This document shows, in pieces, positions 50,537 to 59,490 of a stretch of 64,000 nucleotides of DNA (its first letter is position 1; each line of letters opens with the position of its first letter). The DNA is taken from positions 124,001-188,000 of the forward strand of contig NZ_AYMJ01000031.1 in NCBI RefSeq assembly GCF_000633255.1. The letters run 5' to 3'. Both the position numbers and the translations under genes were made by a program. The notes under the pieces are model-generated. The model had not been told where the DNA came from and searched no databases. It worked only from the letters and a program-made list of their open reading frames with translations. This DNA comes from Pseudomonas sp. H1h. Its GTDB lineage: Bacteria; Pseudomonadota; Gammaproteobacteria; Pseudomonadales; Pseudomonadaceae.

Positions 50537-51262
50537 TCAGGCCTGTTGCCGGGTCGCTGCCAAAACGATCTCTCGAATGCACACGCCCTGCGGCTGCTCA
50601 TATGCATAAGCAATCGCCGTCGCCACGTCCTCGGCGCTCAACACCGTGCCGCCCATCTCCTGTTTCCACGCCTGATACCCGGTCTTGATCGCTTCATCGG
50701 TGGTGTGACTCAACAACTCGGTCTCCACCGCACCCGGGGCAATGGTGGTCACGCGCACGTTGTGCGGCGCCAGTTCTTCACGCAGATTTTCCGACAAGCC
50801 GTGTACCGCGAACTTGGTGCCGACGTACGCCACGTGGTTGGGAAAGGTCTTGCGTCCGGCCACCGAGCTGACGTTGATGATGGTGCCGTGCTTGCGCTCG
50901 ACCATGCCGGCAACGACGGCGTGCACACCGTTGAGCAGGCCTTTGACGTTGACGTCGAGCATCTGCTCCCACTGCGCCGGATCCTGCTCGCTCATCGCGC
51001 CCAGCAGCATCACGCCGGCGTTATTGATCAGCGCATCGGCCGGGCCGAATCGGGCTTCGGCTTCGGCAACTGCCGCGAGCAACGCTGCGCGATCAGTGAT
51101 GTCGACCTGACGGCTGAGGCTGTTCGGCAGCTCCAGTGCTTGAAGGCGTTCAACCCGGCGTGCCAGTAGTAACAGTGGATGGCCGGCAGCGCTCAAACGG
51201 CGGGCGGCGGCTTCGCCAATGCCCGAACTGGCTCCGGTGATGATGATCAATGGCTTGCCCAT
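50537..51262 (-). CDS. SDR-family oxidoreductase (first)
   Basis: The 241-residue classical short-chain dehydrogenase has the cofactor loop TGASSGIGEAAARRL near 8, NNAGVML near 86, the Ser of INVSSVAG near 136 and the catalytic YVGTK near 151. The Rossmann start and D in VDITDRAALL support NAD(P) binding. AGGAG precedes the ATG. It diverges from a LysR gene 111 bp away, its probable regulator. Substrate unknown. Confidence 0.9.
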   Translation of the reverse strand: MGKPLIIITGASSGIGEAAARRLSAAGHPLLLLARRVERLQALELPNSLSRQVDITDRAALLAAVAEAEARFGPADALINNAGVMLLGAMSEQDPAQWEQMLDVNVKGLLNGVHAVVAGMVERKHGTIINVSSVAGRKTFPNHVAYVGTKFAVHGLSENLREELAPHNVRVTTIAPGAVETELLSHTTDEAIKTGYQAWKQEMGGTVLSAEDVATAIAYAYEQPQGVCIREIVLAATRQQA

Positions 51263-51373
51263 GGTTGAACTCCTGAAATAAGAAAATCAAATGACTGAAT
51301 GCTGGGCGCAGTATATTTAGCCTGTCAGCGGCTGAAAAATGCCTTATTCCTCTGTCTGTTATCGGAATCATCT

Positions 51374-52210
51374 ATGGATATCCGTCATCTCAAAGCCTTC
51401 CTCGCGGTGTTCGAGGAACGCAACATCACTGTGGCAGCGCAACGCCTGTTCATCAGCCAACCGACGCTGTCGGTGACGATCAAACAGCTTGAAGAAACGC
51501 TGGGTGTCAGCCTGTTCGTGCGCCAGCCGCGCGGTGTCGAGGTCAGTCAAGAGGCGCGGCTGCTGTACCCGCAGGCGCGGCGCATGGTGGCTGAGTCCGA
51601 AGCGCTGAGCCGGATGTTTCGCGGCGGCGAAAACCGCATGGCGCTGTCCTTGGGCATCGAAGGCGACATCGCCGCCAGCCATACCGAAGCCTTCGTGCGC
51701 ATGGCTCATCAGGCCTTGCCCAATCTGCTGTTGACGCTGGAGGAGGGCTGTCACGGTGACGGTCGCCTGGCGGTTGAGGAAATGTGCTGCGAGGACGAAC
51801 TGTTCCTGCCGCTGTGGGAGGAACCCTATGTGATGGCGCTGCCGCTGGCGCATCCGATGGCGGCAGCGCAGGCGGGCTGGGCGCCGATTGAAGACTGGAT
51901 CACCTGCCCGCAACATCCGTCGCATCAGCGTTTGATGGCGTTGTATGGGCGTTCGCCGGCAGCGGTGGCGGGGTATGCCGGGTCGTTACAGCAGGCGTTG
52001 CATATGGTCGCGGCGGGCGTGGGGGTGGCGATGTTGCCGCAGTCGCTGGTGACCGGGCATGCACGAGTAGTGGTGCGCACGTTGCACTTGCCGGCACCGA
52101 CTCGTCGGGTCGGATTGTGCTATGCGGCGCAGGCGCTGGAGTTGCCGGCGATGCGCGGGCTGCAGGCGTATTTCCAGGAGAATCGGCCAGTGGAGATCGC
52201 GGCGGCCTGA
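51374..52210 (+). CDS. LysR-family regulator next to SDR gene
   Basis: The 278-residue protein has a clear LysR helix-turn-helix (HLKAFLAVFEERNITVAAQR near 4-23, then LFISQPTLSVTIKQLEETLG). Its effector domain is somewhat short, with no obvious frameshift. ATG 51374 gives the natural MDIRHLKAF start. Divergence from the SDR gene marks the likely target. Confidence 0.86.
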   Translation: MDIRHLKAFLAVFEERNITVAAQRLFISQPTLSVTIKQLEETLGVSLFVRQPRGVEVSQEARLLYPQARRMVAESEALSRMFRGGENRMALSLGIEGDIAASHTEAFVRMAHQALPNLLLTLEEGCHGDGRLAVEEMCCEDELFLPLWEEPYVMALPLAHPMAAAQAGWAPIEDWITCPQHPSHQRLMALYGRSPAAVAGYAGSLQQALHMVAAGVGVAMLPQSLVTGHARVVVRTLHLPAPTRRVGLCYAAQALELPAMRGLQAYFQENRPVEIAAA

Positions 52211-52219
52211 TTGGCCGCC

Positions 52220-52293
52220 TTCGCGAGCAGGCTCGCTCCCACAGGGTTTGGTGAACGACGCAGATCCAATGTGGGAGCGAGCCTGCTCGCGAA
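52220..52293. repeat. REP pair between convergent LysR genes
   Basis: Inverted (GCAGGCTCGC type) and direct REP cores about 30 bp apart, between the two convergent LysR genes. Confidence 0.85.
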
Positions 52294-52304
52294 GAGGCGC
52301 ACCG

Positions 52305-53159
52305 CTATTCCAGCATCTTGCTCAGCAACCAGCTCCCCGCCGGCCCCGGCGGGTAAATCCGTGACCACAACGCATCGACATACACCGGCCGCGGCCAGCC
52401 GCGCACCGTCAATTCCACCAGCGTATCGTTGCCGAAACGTCCCACCAGCCAGCGTGGCAGCGCCGCCCAGCCGAAACCCATTTCCGCCATTTCCATCAGC
52501 ATCAGGTAACTCGGCGCCGACCACACGCGGCCCTTTGCACGACTGTCGTACGGATTGACGATGGTCGCCAGGCGCAATTCCCGATGCTGCTCCAGCACTG
52601 GCTGGTCGACATGTTTGACGCCGGTCAGCACATGATCACGTTTGACGAACAGCGCGATGTCGGTGCGTTCGGCGACCGTCGAAGTCACCAGATCCGGTGG
52701 ATAGTTGTCGCGCATTTCGGCGAAGGCCAGGTGCGCGCGGCCACGCTGGACCAGTTCGATCAGGTCGTCGCACTCGGCGATCAGACATTCCAGTTCCAGG
52801 TCCGGATAACGCTGCTCGAAGTCGACCAGTGCCGCTTCGAAGCGCGCCGATTGGTAGGTATCGGAAATCGCCACGGTGAGCTTCGGTTCGACGCCTTGGC
52901 TCAGCTGCCGGGCGGTTATTTCCAGACGACTGGTGGCCGCCAGAATCGCCTCGGCCCGTTGCAGCATCACGTGGCCGGCCGGGGTCAGTGTCGGCTTGCG
53001 ACTGCTGCGGTCGAACAGGATCAGGTCGAGGTCGATCTCCAGGCTGGCCACCGCCGCACTGATGGTCGACTGGCTGCGCCCCAGTTTGCGCGCCGCCGCC
53101 GAGAACGAACCCTGCGTCGCTGCTTGAACGAATGCCAGCAGCACTTCCTGCGAAGCCAT
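52305..53159 (-). CDS. LysR-family regulator next to PACE gene 2
   Basis: The 284-residue protein has a LysR helix-turn-helix (LLAFVQAATQGSFSAAARKL near 7-26) and effector domain. Its C-terminal part contains MEMAEMGFGWAALPRWLV, equivalent to LEMVEAGLGWGNFPLSVV in the LysR beside PACE gene 1, so the two regulators form a related pair. It diverges from the PACE gene 89 bp away. Confidence 0.86.
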   Translation of the reverse strand: MASQEVLLAFVQAATQGSFSAAARKLGRSQSTISAAVASLEIDLDLILFDRSSRKPTLTPAGHVMLQRAEAILAATSRLEITARQLSQGVEPKLTVAISDTYQSARFEAALVDFEQRYPDLELECLIAECDDLIELVQRGRAHLAFAEMRDNYPPDLVTSTVAERTDIALFVKRDHVLTGVKHVDQPVLEQHRELRLATIVNPYDSRAKGRVWSAPSYLMLMEMAEMGFGWAALPRWLVGRFGNDTLVELTVRGWPRPVYVDALWSRIYPPGPAGSWLLSKMLE

Positions 53160-53248
53160 GAACTATCGCCTTGATCGATGGTTATTGGTTACGAAGTATC
53201 GGTTCGAGAGTGGATCATGGCAACCATCTTCACTCAAGGAGTCAGGCG

Positions 53249-53686
53249 ATGACTGCTAACAAATCCATTGTTGAACGTATTTTTCAGGCCATTGGTTTCG
53301 AGTTTCTGGCGATCCTTATTTGCACGCCGCTGCTGGCGTGGATCATGGACAAACCGCTGCTCGACATGGGCGCGGTGACGGTGTTGATCGCCATGCTGGC
53401 GCTGGCCTGGAACGTAGTGTTCAACGGTTTCTTCGACCGGACGCTCAAGCGCCTGAATATCGGCCATAACGCCTGGACGCGGGTGGTCCATGCGCTGCTG
53501 TTTGAAGGTGGGTTGATCGTGATGGGCGTACCACTGATTGCCTGGTGGCTGTCGGTCAGCCTGTGGCAGGCGTTCTTGCTCGACATCGGCGTGCTGCTGT
53601 TTTTCCTGCCGTACACCTACGTGTATCACTGGGGGTATGACGTGGTGCGTGCGCGGTTCATGACCCGCCACACCTGCCCGAACTGA
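53249..53686 (+). CDS. PACE-family efflux transporter (second copy)
   Basis: The 145-residue four-helix membrane protein has the PACE marks: N-terminal FQAIGFEFLAILICTPLLAW with the conserved Glu, WNVVFNGFFDR near 54 and the paired PLIAWWLSVSLWQAFLLDIG near 99. AAGGAG lies before ATG 53249. It shares the PLIAWW-x(2)-SL-x-QAFLLD segment with the first copy. The substrate class (biocides or diamines) comes from the family. Confidence 0.9.
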   Translation: MTANKSIVERIFQAIGFEFLAILICTPLLAWIMDKPLLDMGAVTVLIAMLALAWNVVFNGFFDRTLKRLNIGHNAWTRVVHALLFEGGLIVMGVPLIAWWLSVSLWQAFLLDIGVLLFFLPYTYVYHWGYDVVRARFMTRHTCPN

Positions 53687-53728
53687 CCCATCCCTGTGGA
53701 GCTGCCGGCGGCAGCTCCACAGGATCGT

Positions 53729-54487
53729 TCAGAGGAACATTCCGCCGGACGCTTCAACCCGTTGACCATTGATCCACTGCGCCCCCGGCGACAGCAGCAA
53801 CGACAGGGCTCCACCAATGTCATCCGGCTTGCCGGCACGGCCCAGCGCGGTGTTTTCGGCAACCATCGCGTTCACAGCCGCATTGTCGCGCACGGTGCCG
53901 CCGCCGAAGTCGGTTTCGATCGCACCTGGCGCCAAGGTATTCACGGTGATCTGCCGTGCGCCCAACTCTTTGGCCTGATAACGGGTCAGGACTTCAATCG
54001 CACCTTTCATCGCCGCATAAGCACTGGCGCCCGGGATGCTGAAACGCGCGAGCCCGCTGGAGATGTTGATGATCCGCCCGCCGTCGTTCATCAGCGGCAG
54101 CAGTTGCTGAGTGAGGAAGAACGGCCCTTTGAAGTGCACGTTCATCAGCATGTCGAATTGCTCAACGGTGGTCTCGGCGAAACTGGCATGCAGACCGAAC
54201 CCGGCGTTGTTGACCAGAAAATCGAAATGCTCGCGCTCGAAGGTGTGTTGCAGCGCCTGTTCGACCTGCGTGCCGAACGCGGCGAAGGTTTCACTGCGGC
54301 CAACATCCAGTTGCAGCATCACGGCTTTGGCGCCGAGTTGTTCCAGTTCAACCACCAGTGCCTGCGCTTCGTCGGCACGGCTGTTGTAAGTGCCGATGAT
54401 GTCTACGCCCTGAGCGGCGAGGTGCAGGGCGGCGTTCTTGCCCAAGCCACGGCTGGCGCCGGTGATCAATGCGATTTTGCGGTTCAT
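53729..54487 (-). CDS. SDR-family oxidoreductase (second)
   Basis: The 252-residue enzyme has TGASRGLGKNAALHLAAQG near 9, the cofactor-selecting NSRADEAQ near 37 suggesting NADPH, NNAGFGL near 92, the Ser of INISSGLA near 141 and the catalytic YAAMK near 157. GAGGA precedes the ATG. A divergent LysR gene lies 121 bp away. The reaction is unknown. Confidence 0.9.
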   Translation of the reverse strand: MNRKIALITGASRGLGKNAALHLAAQGVDIIGTYNSRADEAQALVVELEQLGAKAVMLQLDVGRSETFAAFGTQVEQALQHTFEREHFDFLVNNAGFGLHASFAETTVEQFDMLMNVHFKGPFFLTQQLLPLMNDGGRIINISSGLARFSIPGASAYAAMKGAIEVLTRYQAKELGARQITVNTLAPGAIETDFGGGTVRDNAAVNAMVAENTALGRAGKPDDIGGALSLLLSPGAQWINGQRVEASGGMFL

Positions 54488-54608
54488 GTGATGTCCTCGA
54501 TGGGTGGTGAGTGGTGATGGAACGAAGTTTATTTATCCGCCCTGAGGTGATAAACAGAGCAAAACCGGAATCACTGGTCGGATCAGTCGAACAATCAGCG
54601 AGTGGCTC

Positions 54609-55505
54609 ATGAACAAACTGGAATTGCTGCGCACCTTCGTCCGGGTCAGCGAGTTATCGAGTTTCACCCTCGCCGGGGAAAACCTCGGCCTGCCGCGCTC
54701 CACGGTGTCCGAGCATGTGCAGGCGCTGGAAACTCTGCTTGGCACGCGCCTGCTGCAACGCACCACGCGCAAGGTGCAAGTGACGCAGGACGGCCTGGTG
54801 TTGTACGAACGCAGCAAGGATCTGCTTTCGCACATGGACGAAATAGAAGGCTTGTTTCGTCAGGATGAGGCGTCGCTGACCGGGCGCATTCGTGTCGACA
54901 TGCCAAGCATTCTGTCGCGGCGGTTGATCATGCCGAGGATGCCCGAGTTCATGGATCGCCATCCCAACCTGGAGCTGGAGATCAGCAGCACCGACCGCCG
55001 CGTCGACCTGCTGAGCGAAGGCTTCGATTGCGTGGTGCGCATTGGCGCACAACCCGATCAAACGGTGGTGGCGCGACACTTGGGCGACCTGCCCATGATC
55101 AACTGCGCGAGTGCGGCTTATCTGGAGCGTTACGGTGTGCCGCAAACACTGGAAGACCTGGCGCAACATCGGCTGGTGCATTACGTCGGCGTACTGGGTT
55201 CGCGCTCGGAAGGGTTTGTGTATGAGCAGGACGGGCAGGTTCACCGATTGCCGATGGCCGGCAGCGTGACGGTCAACAGCACCGATGCTTACAAATTGGC
55301 GTGCCTGGGCGGTTTTGGTCTGATTCAGGTGCCACGCACCGGGATGAATGCCGATCTGGACAGCGGCGAGATCGTCAGCGTGCTGCCGCAGTACACCGCG
55401 CCGGCGATGGGGATTTCAATCCTGTATGCGCGGCAACGGCACTTGCCACTGCGGGTGCGGGTGTTCATGGATTGGCTGGGCGATTTGATCCGTTCGGAGC
55501 TCTAA
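54609..55505 (+). CDS. LysR-family regulator next to second SDR gene
   Basis: The 298-residue protein has a LysR domain (LLRTFVRVSELSSFTLAGEN near 4-23, LPRSTVSEHVQALETLLGTR near 27-46) and a CrgA-like effector domain. It most likely controls the divergent SDR gene. The tandem REPIN array begins 56 bp after its stop. Confidence 0.87.
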   Translation: MNKLELLRTFVRVSELSSFTLAGENLGLPRSTVSEHVQALETLLGTRLLQRTTRKVQVTQDGLVLYERSKDLLSHMDEIEGLFRQDEASLTGRIRVDMPSILSRRLIMPRMPEFMDRHPNLELEISSTDRRVDLLSEGFDCVVRIGAQPDQTVVARHLGDLPMINCASAAYLERYGVPQTLEDLAQHRLVHYVGVLGSRSEGFVYEQDGQVHRLPMAGSVTVNSTDAYKLACLGGFGLIQVPRTGMNADLDSGEIVSVLPQYTAPAMGISILYARQRHLPLRVRVFMDWLGDLIRSEL

Positions 55506-55561
55506 AATCCATGGAGATCCAGTGTGGGTGGTGGTGAAGTATTCGGGCTGGCCGGTATCCA

Positions 55562-56325
55562 GGGTGGGAGTGGGCTTGCTCACGAAGAGGGCGTGTCAGG
55601 CAACACTGAGCTGACTGGTTAGACGCCTTCGCGAGCAGGCTCGCTCCCACAGGGGGTTGGTGGTGGATGAAGTATCCGGGCTGGCCGCTATTAAGGGTGG
55701 GAGTGGGCTTGCTCACGAAGAGGGCGTGTCAGGCAACACTGAGCTGGCTGATCTGACGCCTTCGCGAGCAGGCTCGCTCCCACAGGGGGTTGGTGGTGGA
55801 TGAAGTATCCGGGCTGGCCGTTATCCAGGGTGGGAGTGGGCTTGCTCACGAAGAGGGCCTGTCAGGCAACACTGAGCTGACTGGTTAGACGCCTTCGCGA
55901 GCAAGCCCGCTCCCACAGGGGGTTGGTGGTGGATGAAATATCCGGGCTGGCCGATATTCAGGGTGGGAGTGGGCTTGCTCACGAAGAGGGCGTGTCAGGC
56001 GATACTGAGCTGACTGATCTGACGCCTTCGCGAGCAGGCTCGCTCCCACAGGGGATGGGTGGTGGATGAAATATCCGGAGCTGGCCGTTATCCAGGGTGG
56101 GAGTGGGCTTGCTCACGAAGAGGGCGTGTCAGGCAACACTGAGCTGACTGTTTAGACGCCTTCGCGAGCAAGCCCGCTCCCACAGGGGGTTGGTGGTGGA
56201 TGAAGTATCCGGGCTGGCCGGTATTAAGGGTGGGAGTGGGCTTGCTCACGAAGAGGGCGTGTCAGGCAACACTGAGCTGACTGGTTAGACGCCTTCGCGA
56301 GCAGGCTCGCTCCCACAGGGGGCGT
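55562..56325. repeat. Tandem array of six REPINs
   Basis: Six near-identical units begin at 55562, 55695, 55828, 55961, 56095 and 56228, with spacing of 133 bp (one 134). Each holds a left REP arm, a loop with GTGTCAGGC and CTGAGCTG, a right REP arm and a spacer with GGTGGATGAAGTATCCGGGC. A spacer copy precedes unit 1, and the last unit ends before its spacer. All left arms have GTGGGAGTGGGCTTGCTCACG; the right arms are of two kinds. The array fills the whole gap between the LysR and pit genes, with no other gene seen. Confidence 0.95.
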
Positions 56326-56330
56326 GTTGT

Positions 56331-57944
56331 TCAAAAGATCTGGGTGAACAGCCAATACAGGCTGCCCGACAGTAGAATCGCCGCCGGCAATGTCAGCACC
56401 CACGCCATCAGCAGATTGCGGATGGTCTTCATCTGCAAGCCGCCGCCATTGGCAACCATGGTCCCGGCCACGCCCGAGGACAGCACGTGGGTGGTCGACA
56501 CTGGCAAGCCGAACATGTCCGCCGCGCCGATGGTCAGCATCGCTACGGTTTCTGCCGAGGCGCCTTGGGCGTAGGTCAGGTGGGTCTTGCCGATCTTCTC
56601 ACCCACCGTCACCACAATCCGCTTCCAGCCGACCATGGTGCCCAGCCCCAGAGCGATGGCCACGGCGATCTTGACCCACAGCGGAATGAACCGCGTGGCG
56701 TTGTCGATCTGCTGCTTGAACAGTTGCAGCTTGCCGGTGGTGTCAGCGTCGAAGTTGCCGACCTTGTTCTTGTCCATCAGGCGAATGCTTTCGCTGGCCA
56801 GGTACATGTCGTTACGCACGTTGCCCATGGCTTGCGCCGGGACTTTGGCCAACGAGCCGTAGCCTTTGACTTCTTCGCCGATGTGCCCGGTGAGGGAGGC
56901 GAGGGCGGGGATCAACTGCGGCGTGGCTTCCTTGCTGCGTACGTAATCGGAGAGCACTGCGCGTGGGTCGGCGGGTGCCGGCAGCGGCGCACTTTTCACC
57001 AGCGCTTGCTGGGTCACTTGCGCGACGGCGGCGAACTGCAGCGATTGTTCTTCGGGCATGGTGCGGTTCAAGGCGTACGCCATCGGCAGCGTACCGACCA
57101 GAATCAACATGATCAGGCCCATGCCTTTTTGGCCGTCATTGGAGCCGTGGGCGAAGGACACACCGGTGCAGGTGAGGATCAGCAAGCCGCGAATCCACCA
57201 CGGTGGCGGGGTGTTGCCTTCCGGTGCCTTGTACAGCGAGCGATTCTTCACAAACGCACGCAGGGCCAGCAGCAACAGCGCCGCACAACCGAAACCTACC
57301 AGCGGCGACAGCAGTAAGGCGTAACCGATCTTGGTCGCTTGCGCCCAGTCCACGCCGCTGGTGCCGTCGCGCCCATGCATCAGGGCATTGGCGACGCCTA
57401 CGCCGATGATCGAGCCGATCAACGTGTGCGATGACGACGCCGGCAGACCTAGCCACCAGGTGCCGAGGTTCCACAGGATCGCCGCGATCAGCAGGGCGAA
57501 GATCATCGCGAAACCGGCGGACGAACCGACCTGCAGAATCAACTCCACCGGTAGCAGGGCGATGATGCCGAACGCCACGGCGCCGCTGGACAGCAGCACC
57601 CCGAGGAAGTTGAAGAACCCCGACCAGACCACCGCGACATTCGGCGGCAACGAGTGGGTGTAGATCACCGTCGCCACGGCGTTGGCGGTGTCGTGGAAAC
57701 CGTTGACGAACTCGAAGCCCAGCGCAATCAGCAACGCCACACCGAGCAGCAGGAACGGGGTCCAGGTGGTGACCACCGTGCCGAGTTCGTGCATGTCGTG
57801 CATCAGGCTGTAGGCGGTGAACAGCATCCCCATCGCGAGCACCGCGAAAAAGATCACGTAGGTGAACGGGCTGGTTTTCTTGTCGAGGGCCGGCCGGCCG
57901 CTGGGGGCGGACGCCTGGTGGGCGGTCAGGGAGGGAGTAGCCAT
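56331..57944 (-). CDS. Inorganic phosphate transporter (PiT family)
   Basis: The 537-residue inner-membrane protein has two PiT domains: GFEFVNGFHDTANAVATVIYTH near 92-113 (split GFVNGFHDTANA signature) and MLTIGAADMFGLPVSTTHVL near 480-499. Several helices lie on each side of a hydrophilic middle (about 295-420). PiT proteins import metal-phosphate with protons. Start at 57944 (AGGA upstream) gives MATPSLTAHQASAP; an earlier in-frame ATG lacks a ribosome-binding site. Its 3' end is 5 bp from the REPIN array. Confidence 0.9.
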   Translation of the reverse strand: MATPSLTAHQASAPSGRPALDKKTSPFTYVIFFAVLAMGMLFTAYSLMHDMHELGTVVTTWTPFLLLGVALLIALGFEFVNGFHDTANAVATVIYTHSLPPNVAVVWSGFFNFLGVLLSSGAVAFGIIALLPVELILQVGSSAGFAMIFALLIAAILWNLGTWWLGLPASSSHTLIGSIIGVGVANALMHGRDGTSGVDWAQATKIGYALLLSPLVGFGCAALLLLALRAFVKNRSLYKAPEGNTPPPWWIRGLLILTCTGVSFAHGSNDGQKGMGLIMLILVGTLPMAYALNRTMPEEQSLQFAAVAQVTQQALVKSAPLPAPADPRAVLSDYVRSKEATPQLIPALASLTGHIGEEVKGYGSLAKVPAQAMGNVRNDMYLASESIRLMDKNKVGNFDADTTGKLQLFKQQIDNATRFIPLWVKIAVAIALGLGTMVGWKRIVVTVGEKIGKTHLTYAQGASAETVAMLTIGAADMFGLPVSTTHVLSSGVAGTMVANGGGLQMKTIRNLLMAWVLTLPAAILLSGSLYWLFTQIF

Positions 57945-58072
57945 GAGCGGACAATCCTGAGCGAGGGAAGGAGTGCCGGTCATGATCGTTGCTAAATATT
58001 ACAGAGAGACTGCGGCAGGTCAGTGTTTGGGCTTTTAGCCCCACCACTGATCCGAAGGACAATGAACAACCC

Positions 58073-58162
58073 TGTGGGAGCGAGCCTGCTCGCGAAGACG
58101 GAGTGTCAGACACCATCCTTGTTGAATGGGACACCGCTTTCGCGAGCAGGCTCGCTCCCACA
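58073..58162. repeat. REPIN between divergently placed pit and zntB regions
   Basis: Two inverted REP cores of the GCGAGCCTGCTCGC type around a loop, upstream of the pit gene and downstream of zntB. Confidence 0.88.
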
Positions 58163-58191
58163 GGGGGAATGTGTTGGCAACGAATGGGGGC

Positions 58192-59214
58192 TCAATAATC
58201 CCCGCGCTTGCGAAATGCCCAGCGCCCGGCAATCACGGTAAACGTCACCACCAGCGCCACCAGAATCCAGAACCCCTCCGGATCCGTCGCCAGCGGTACG
58301 CCGCCGACGTTCATGCCGAAGAAACCGGCAATGATGTTGATCGGCAGCGCCAGCACCGTCACCACCGTCAGGGTAAACAGCGTGCGGTTGCTCTGTTCGT
58401 TGAGGTTGGCGGCGATCTCTTCCTGAAGCAACTTGATCCGCTCACCGAGGGCAGTGAGGTCGTTGATGATCAGCGCGAACTCCTCGGTGGATTTGCGCAG
58501 CTCCTTGACGTCCTCCTTCTGCAGCCACGGGGGCGGGCGGTTGAGCAGGCGCAGCAACGACCCCGGCTCCAGCGCCAGCAGCCGTTGCAGGCGCACCAGC
58601 ACCCGGCGATTGGCGCCGAGTTCGGCGCGGTTGGTCGACAGGCGTGAGGAGAGCAATTCATCTTCCACCTGGTCGACGCTCATGCTGGTCTTGCGCACGA
58701 TTTGCGTCAGCACTTCGCCCTGATCGCGCAACAGGTGCACGAGCAGTTCCGACGGCGAGCGAAAGCATTCGCCGGCCTTCACCGACGAGCGCAGTTTGTC
58801 CACCGAGTGCAGCGGTTGCAGGCGCGCGCTGACGATCAACTTGCTGCGCACGCAGACCCACAGCGTCGACACGTCGGAGGAGACCATGCTGCTGAGGTTG
58901 AACACCACGTCGTTGACCACCGCCAGCAAGGCCGAGTCAACGTGTTCGATGCGCGTTGAACGCGAACCTTCGTGCAACGCTTCAAAAAATTCTTCGGGCA
59001 ATTGCAGGTGGCTTTTCATCCAGCGTTCGCACGCTGCGTGGGCCAGGTTCAGGTGCAACCAGAGAAATTCATCACCGTCGCTGTCGTCTTGCAGGCAGCG
59101 CAGGGCGGTCGCCGAATCGACTTCGCGGCCACGTTCGCCCGGGCGGAAACGGAAACCGTAAAGCAGGCCGAACAAGTCAGGGTCGCGATGACTGATATCG
59201 AGGCTGTGGTTCAT
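58192..59214 (-). CDS. zntB: Zinc transporter ZntB (CorA family)
   Basis: The 340-residue protein is a CorA-type metal-ion transporter with a long helical cytoplasmic domain and two C-terminal helices. The family motif GMN appears in FFGMNVGGVPLATDPEGFW near 300-318, between TLTVVTVLALPINIIAGF and ILVALVVTFTVIAGRWAF. The N-terminal SLDISHRDPDLFGLLYGFRF is the ZntB form rather than CorA. It probably moves zinc with protons; direction is not settled from sequence. Confidence 0.88.
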   Translation of the reverse strand: MNHSLDISHRDPDLFGLLYGFRFRPGERGREVDSATALRCLQDDSDGDEFLWLHLNLAHAACERWMKSHLQLPEEFFEALHEGSRSTRIEHVDSALLAVVNDVVFNLSSMVSSDVSTLWVCVRSKLIVSARLQPLHSVDKLRSSVKAGECFRSPSELLVHLLRDQGEVLTQIVRKTSMSVDQVEDELLSSRLSTNRAELGANRRVLVRLQRLLALEPGSLLRLLNRPPPWLQKEDVKELRKSTEEFALIINDLTALGERIKLLQEEIAANLNEQSNRTLFTLTVVTVLALPINIIAGFFGMNVGGVPLATDPEGFWILVALVVTFTVIAGRWAFRKRGDY

Positions 59215-59490
59215 GGAGGCTCGCTGCGAGGAGGGCGCGTCGGTCGCGGAATGGCAGGTTCACTGAGCCGCATCATCGCAAGCGCATATGACACTTGTGT
59301 GACGACTAAATGACGCCAGATCAATGTCTTACCGGCGGTCGGATTTTCTTCAAGAAGCGCTCTGGTGCGCCGATCACGCTTAGGTTACGTTGCGCGCGCT
59401 TGGCCATGAGCCAAGGCTCGCCGACACGGATGTCCGGCAAAATTCCACGCCTCACCGGGCGTGCCTCATCCCTGTCCTGAGTATCTTGCG

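Noticed and set aside
55562..56325. CRISPR array
   Set aside because: The period is regular, but the units are 133 bp, the inter-repeat parts are themselves repeated rather than unique, and each unit contains REP hairpins. No cas gene is present.
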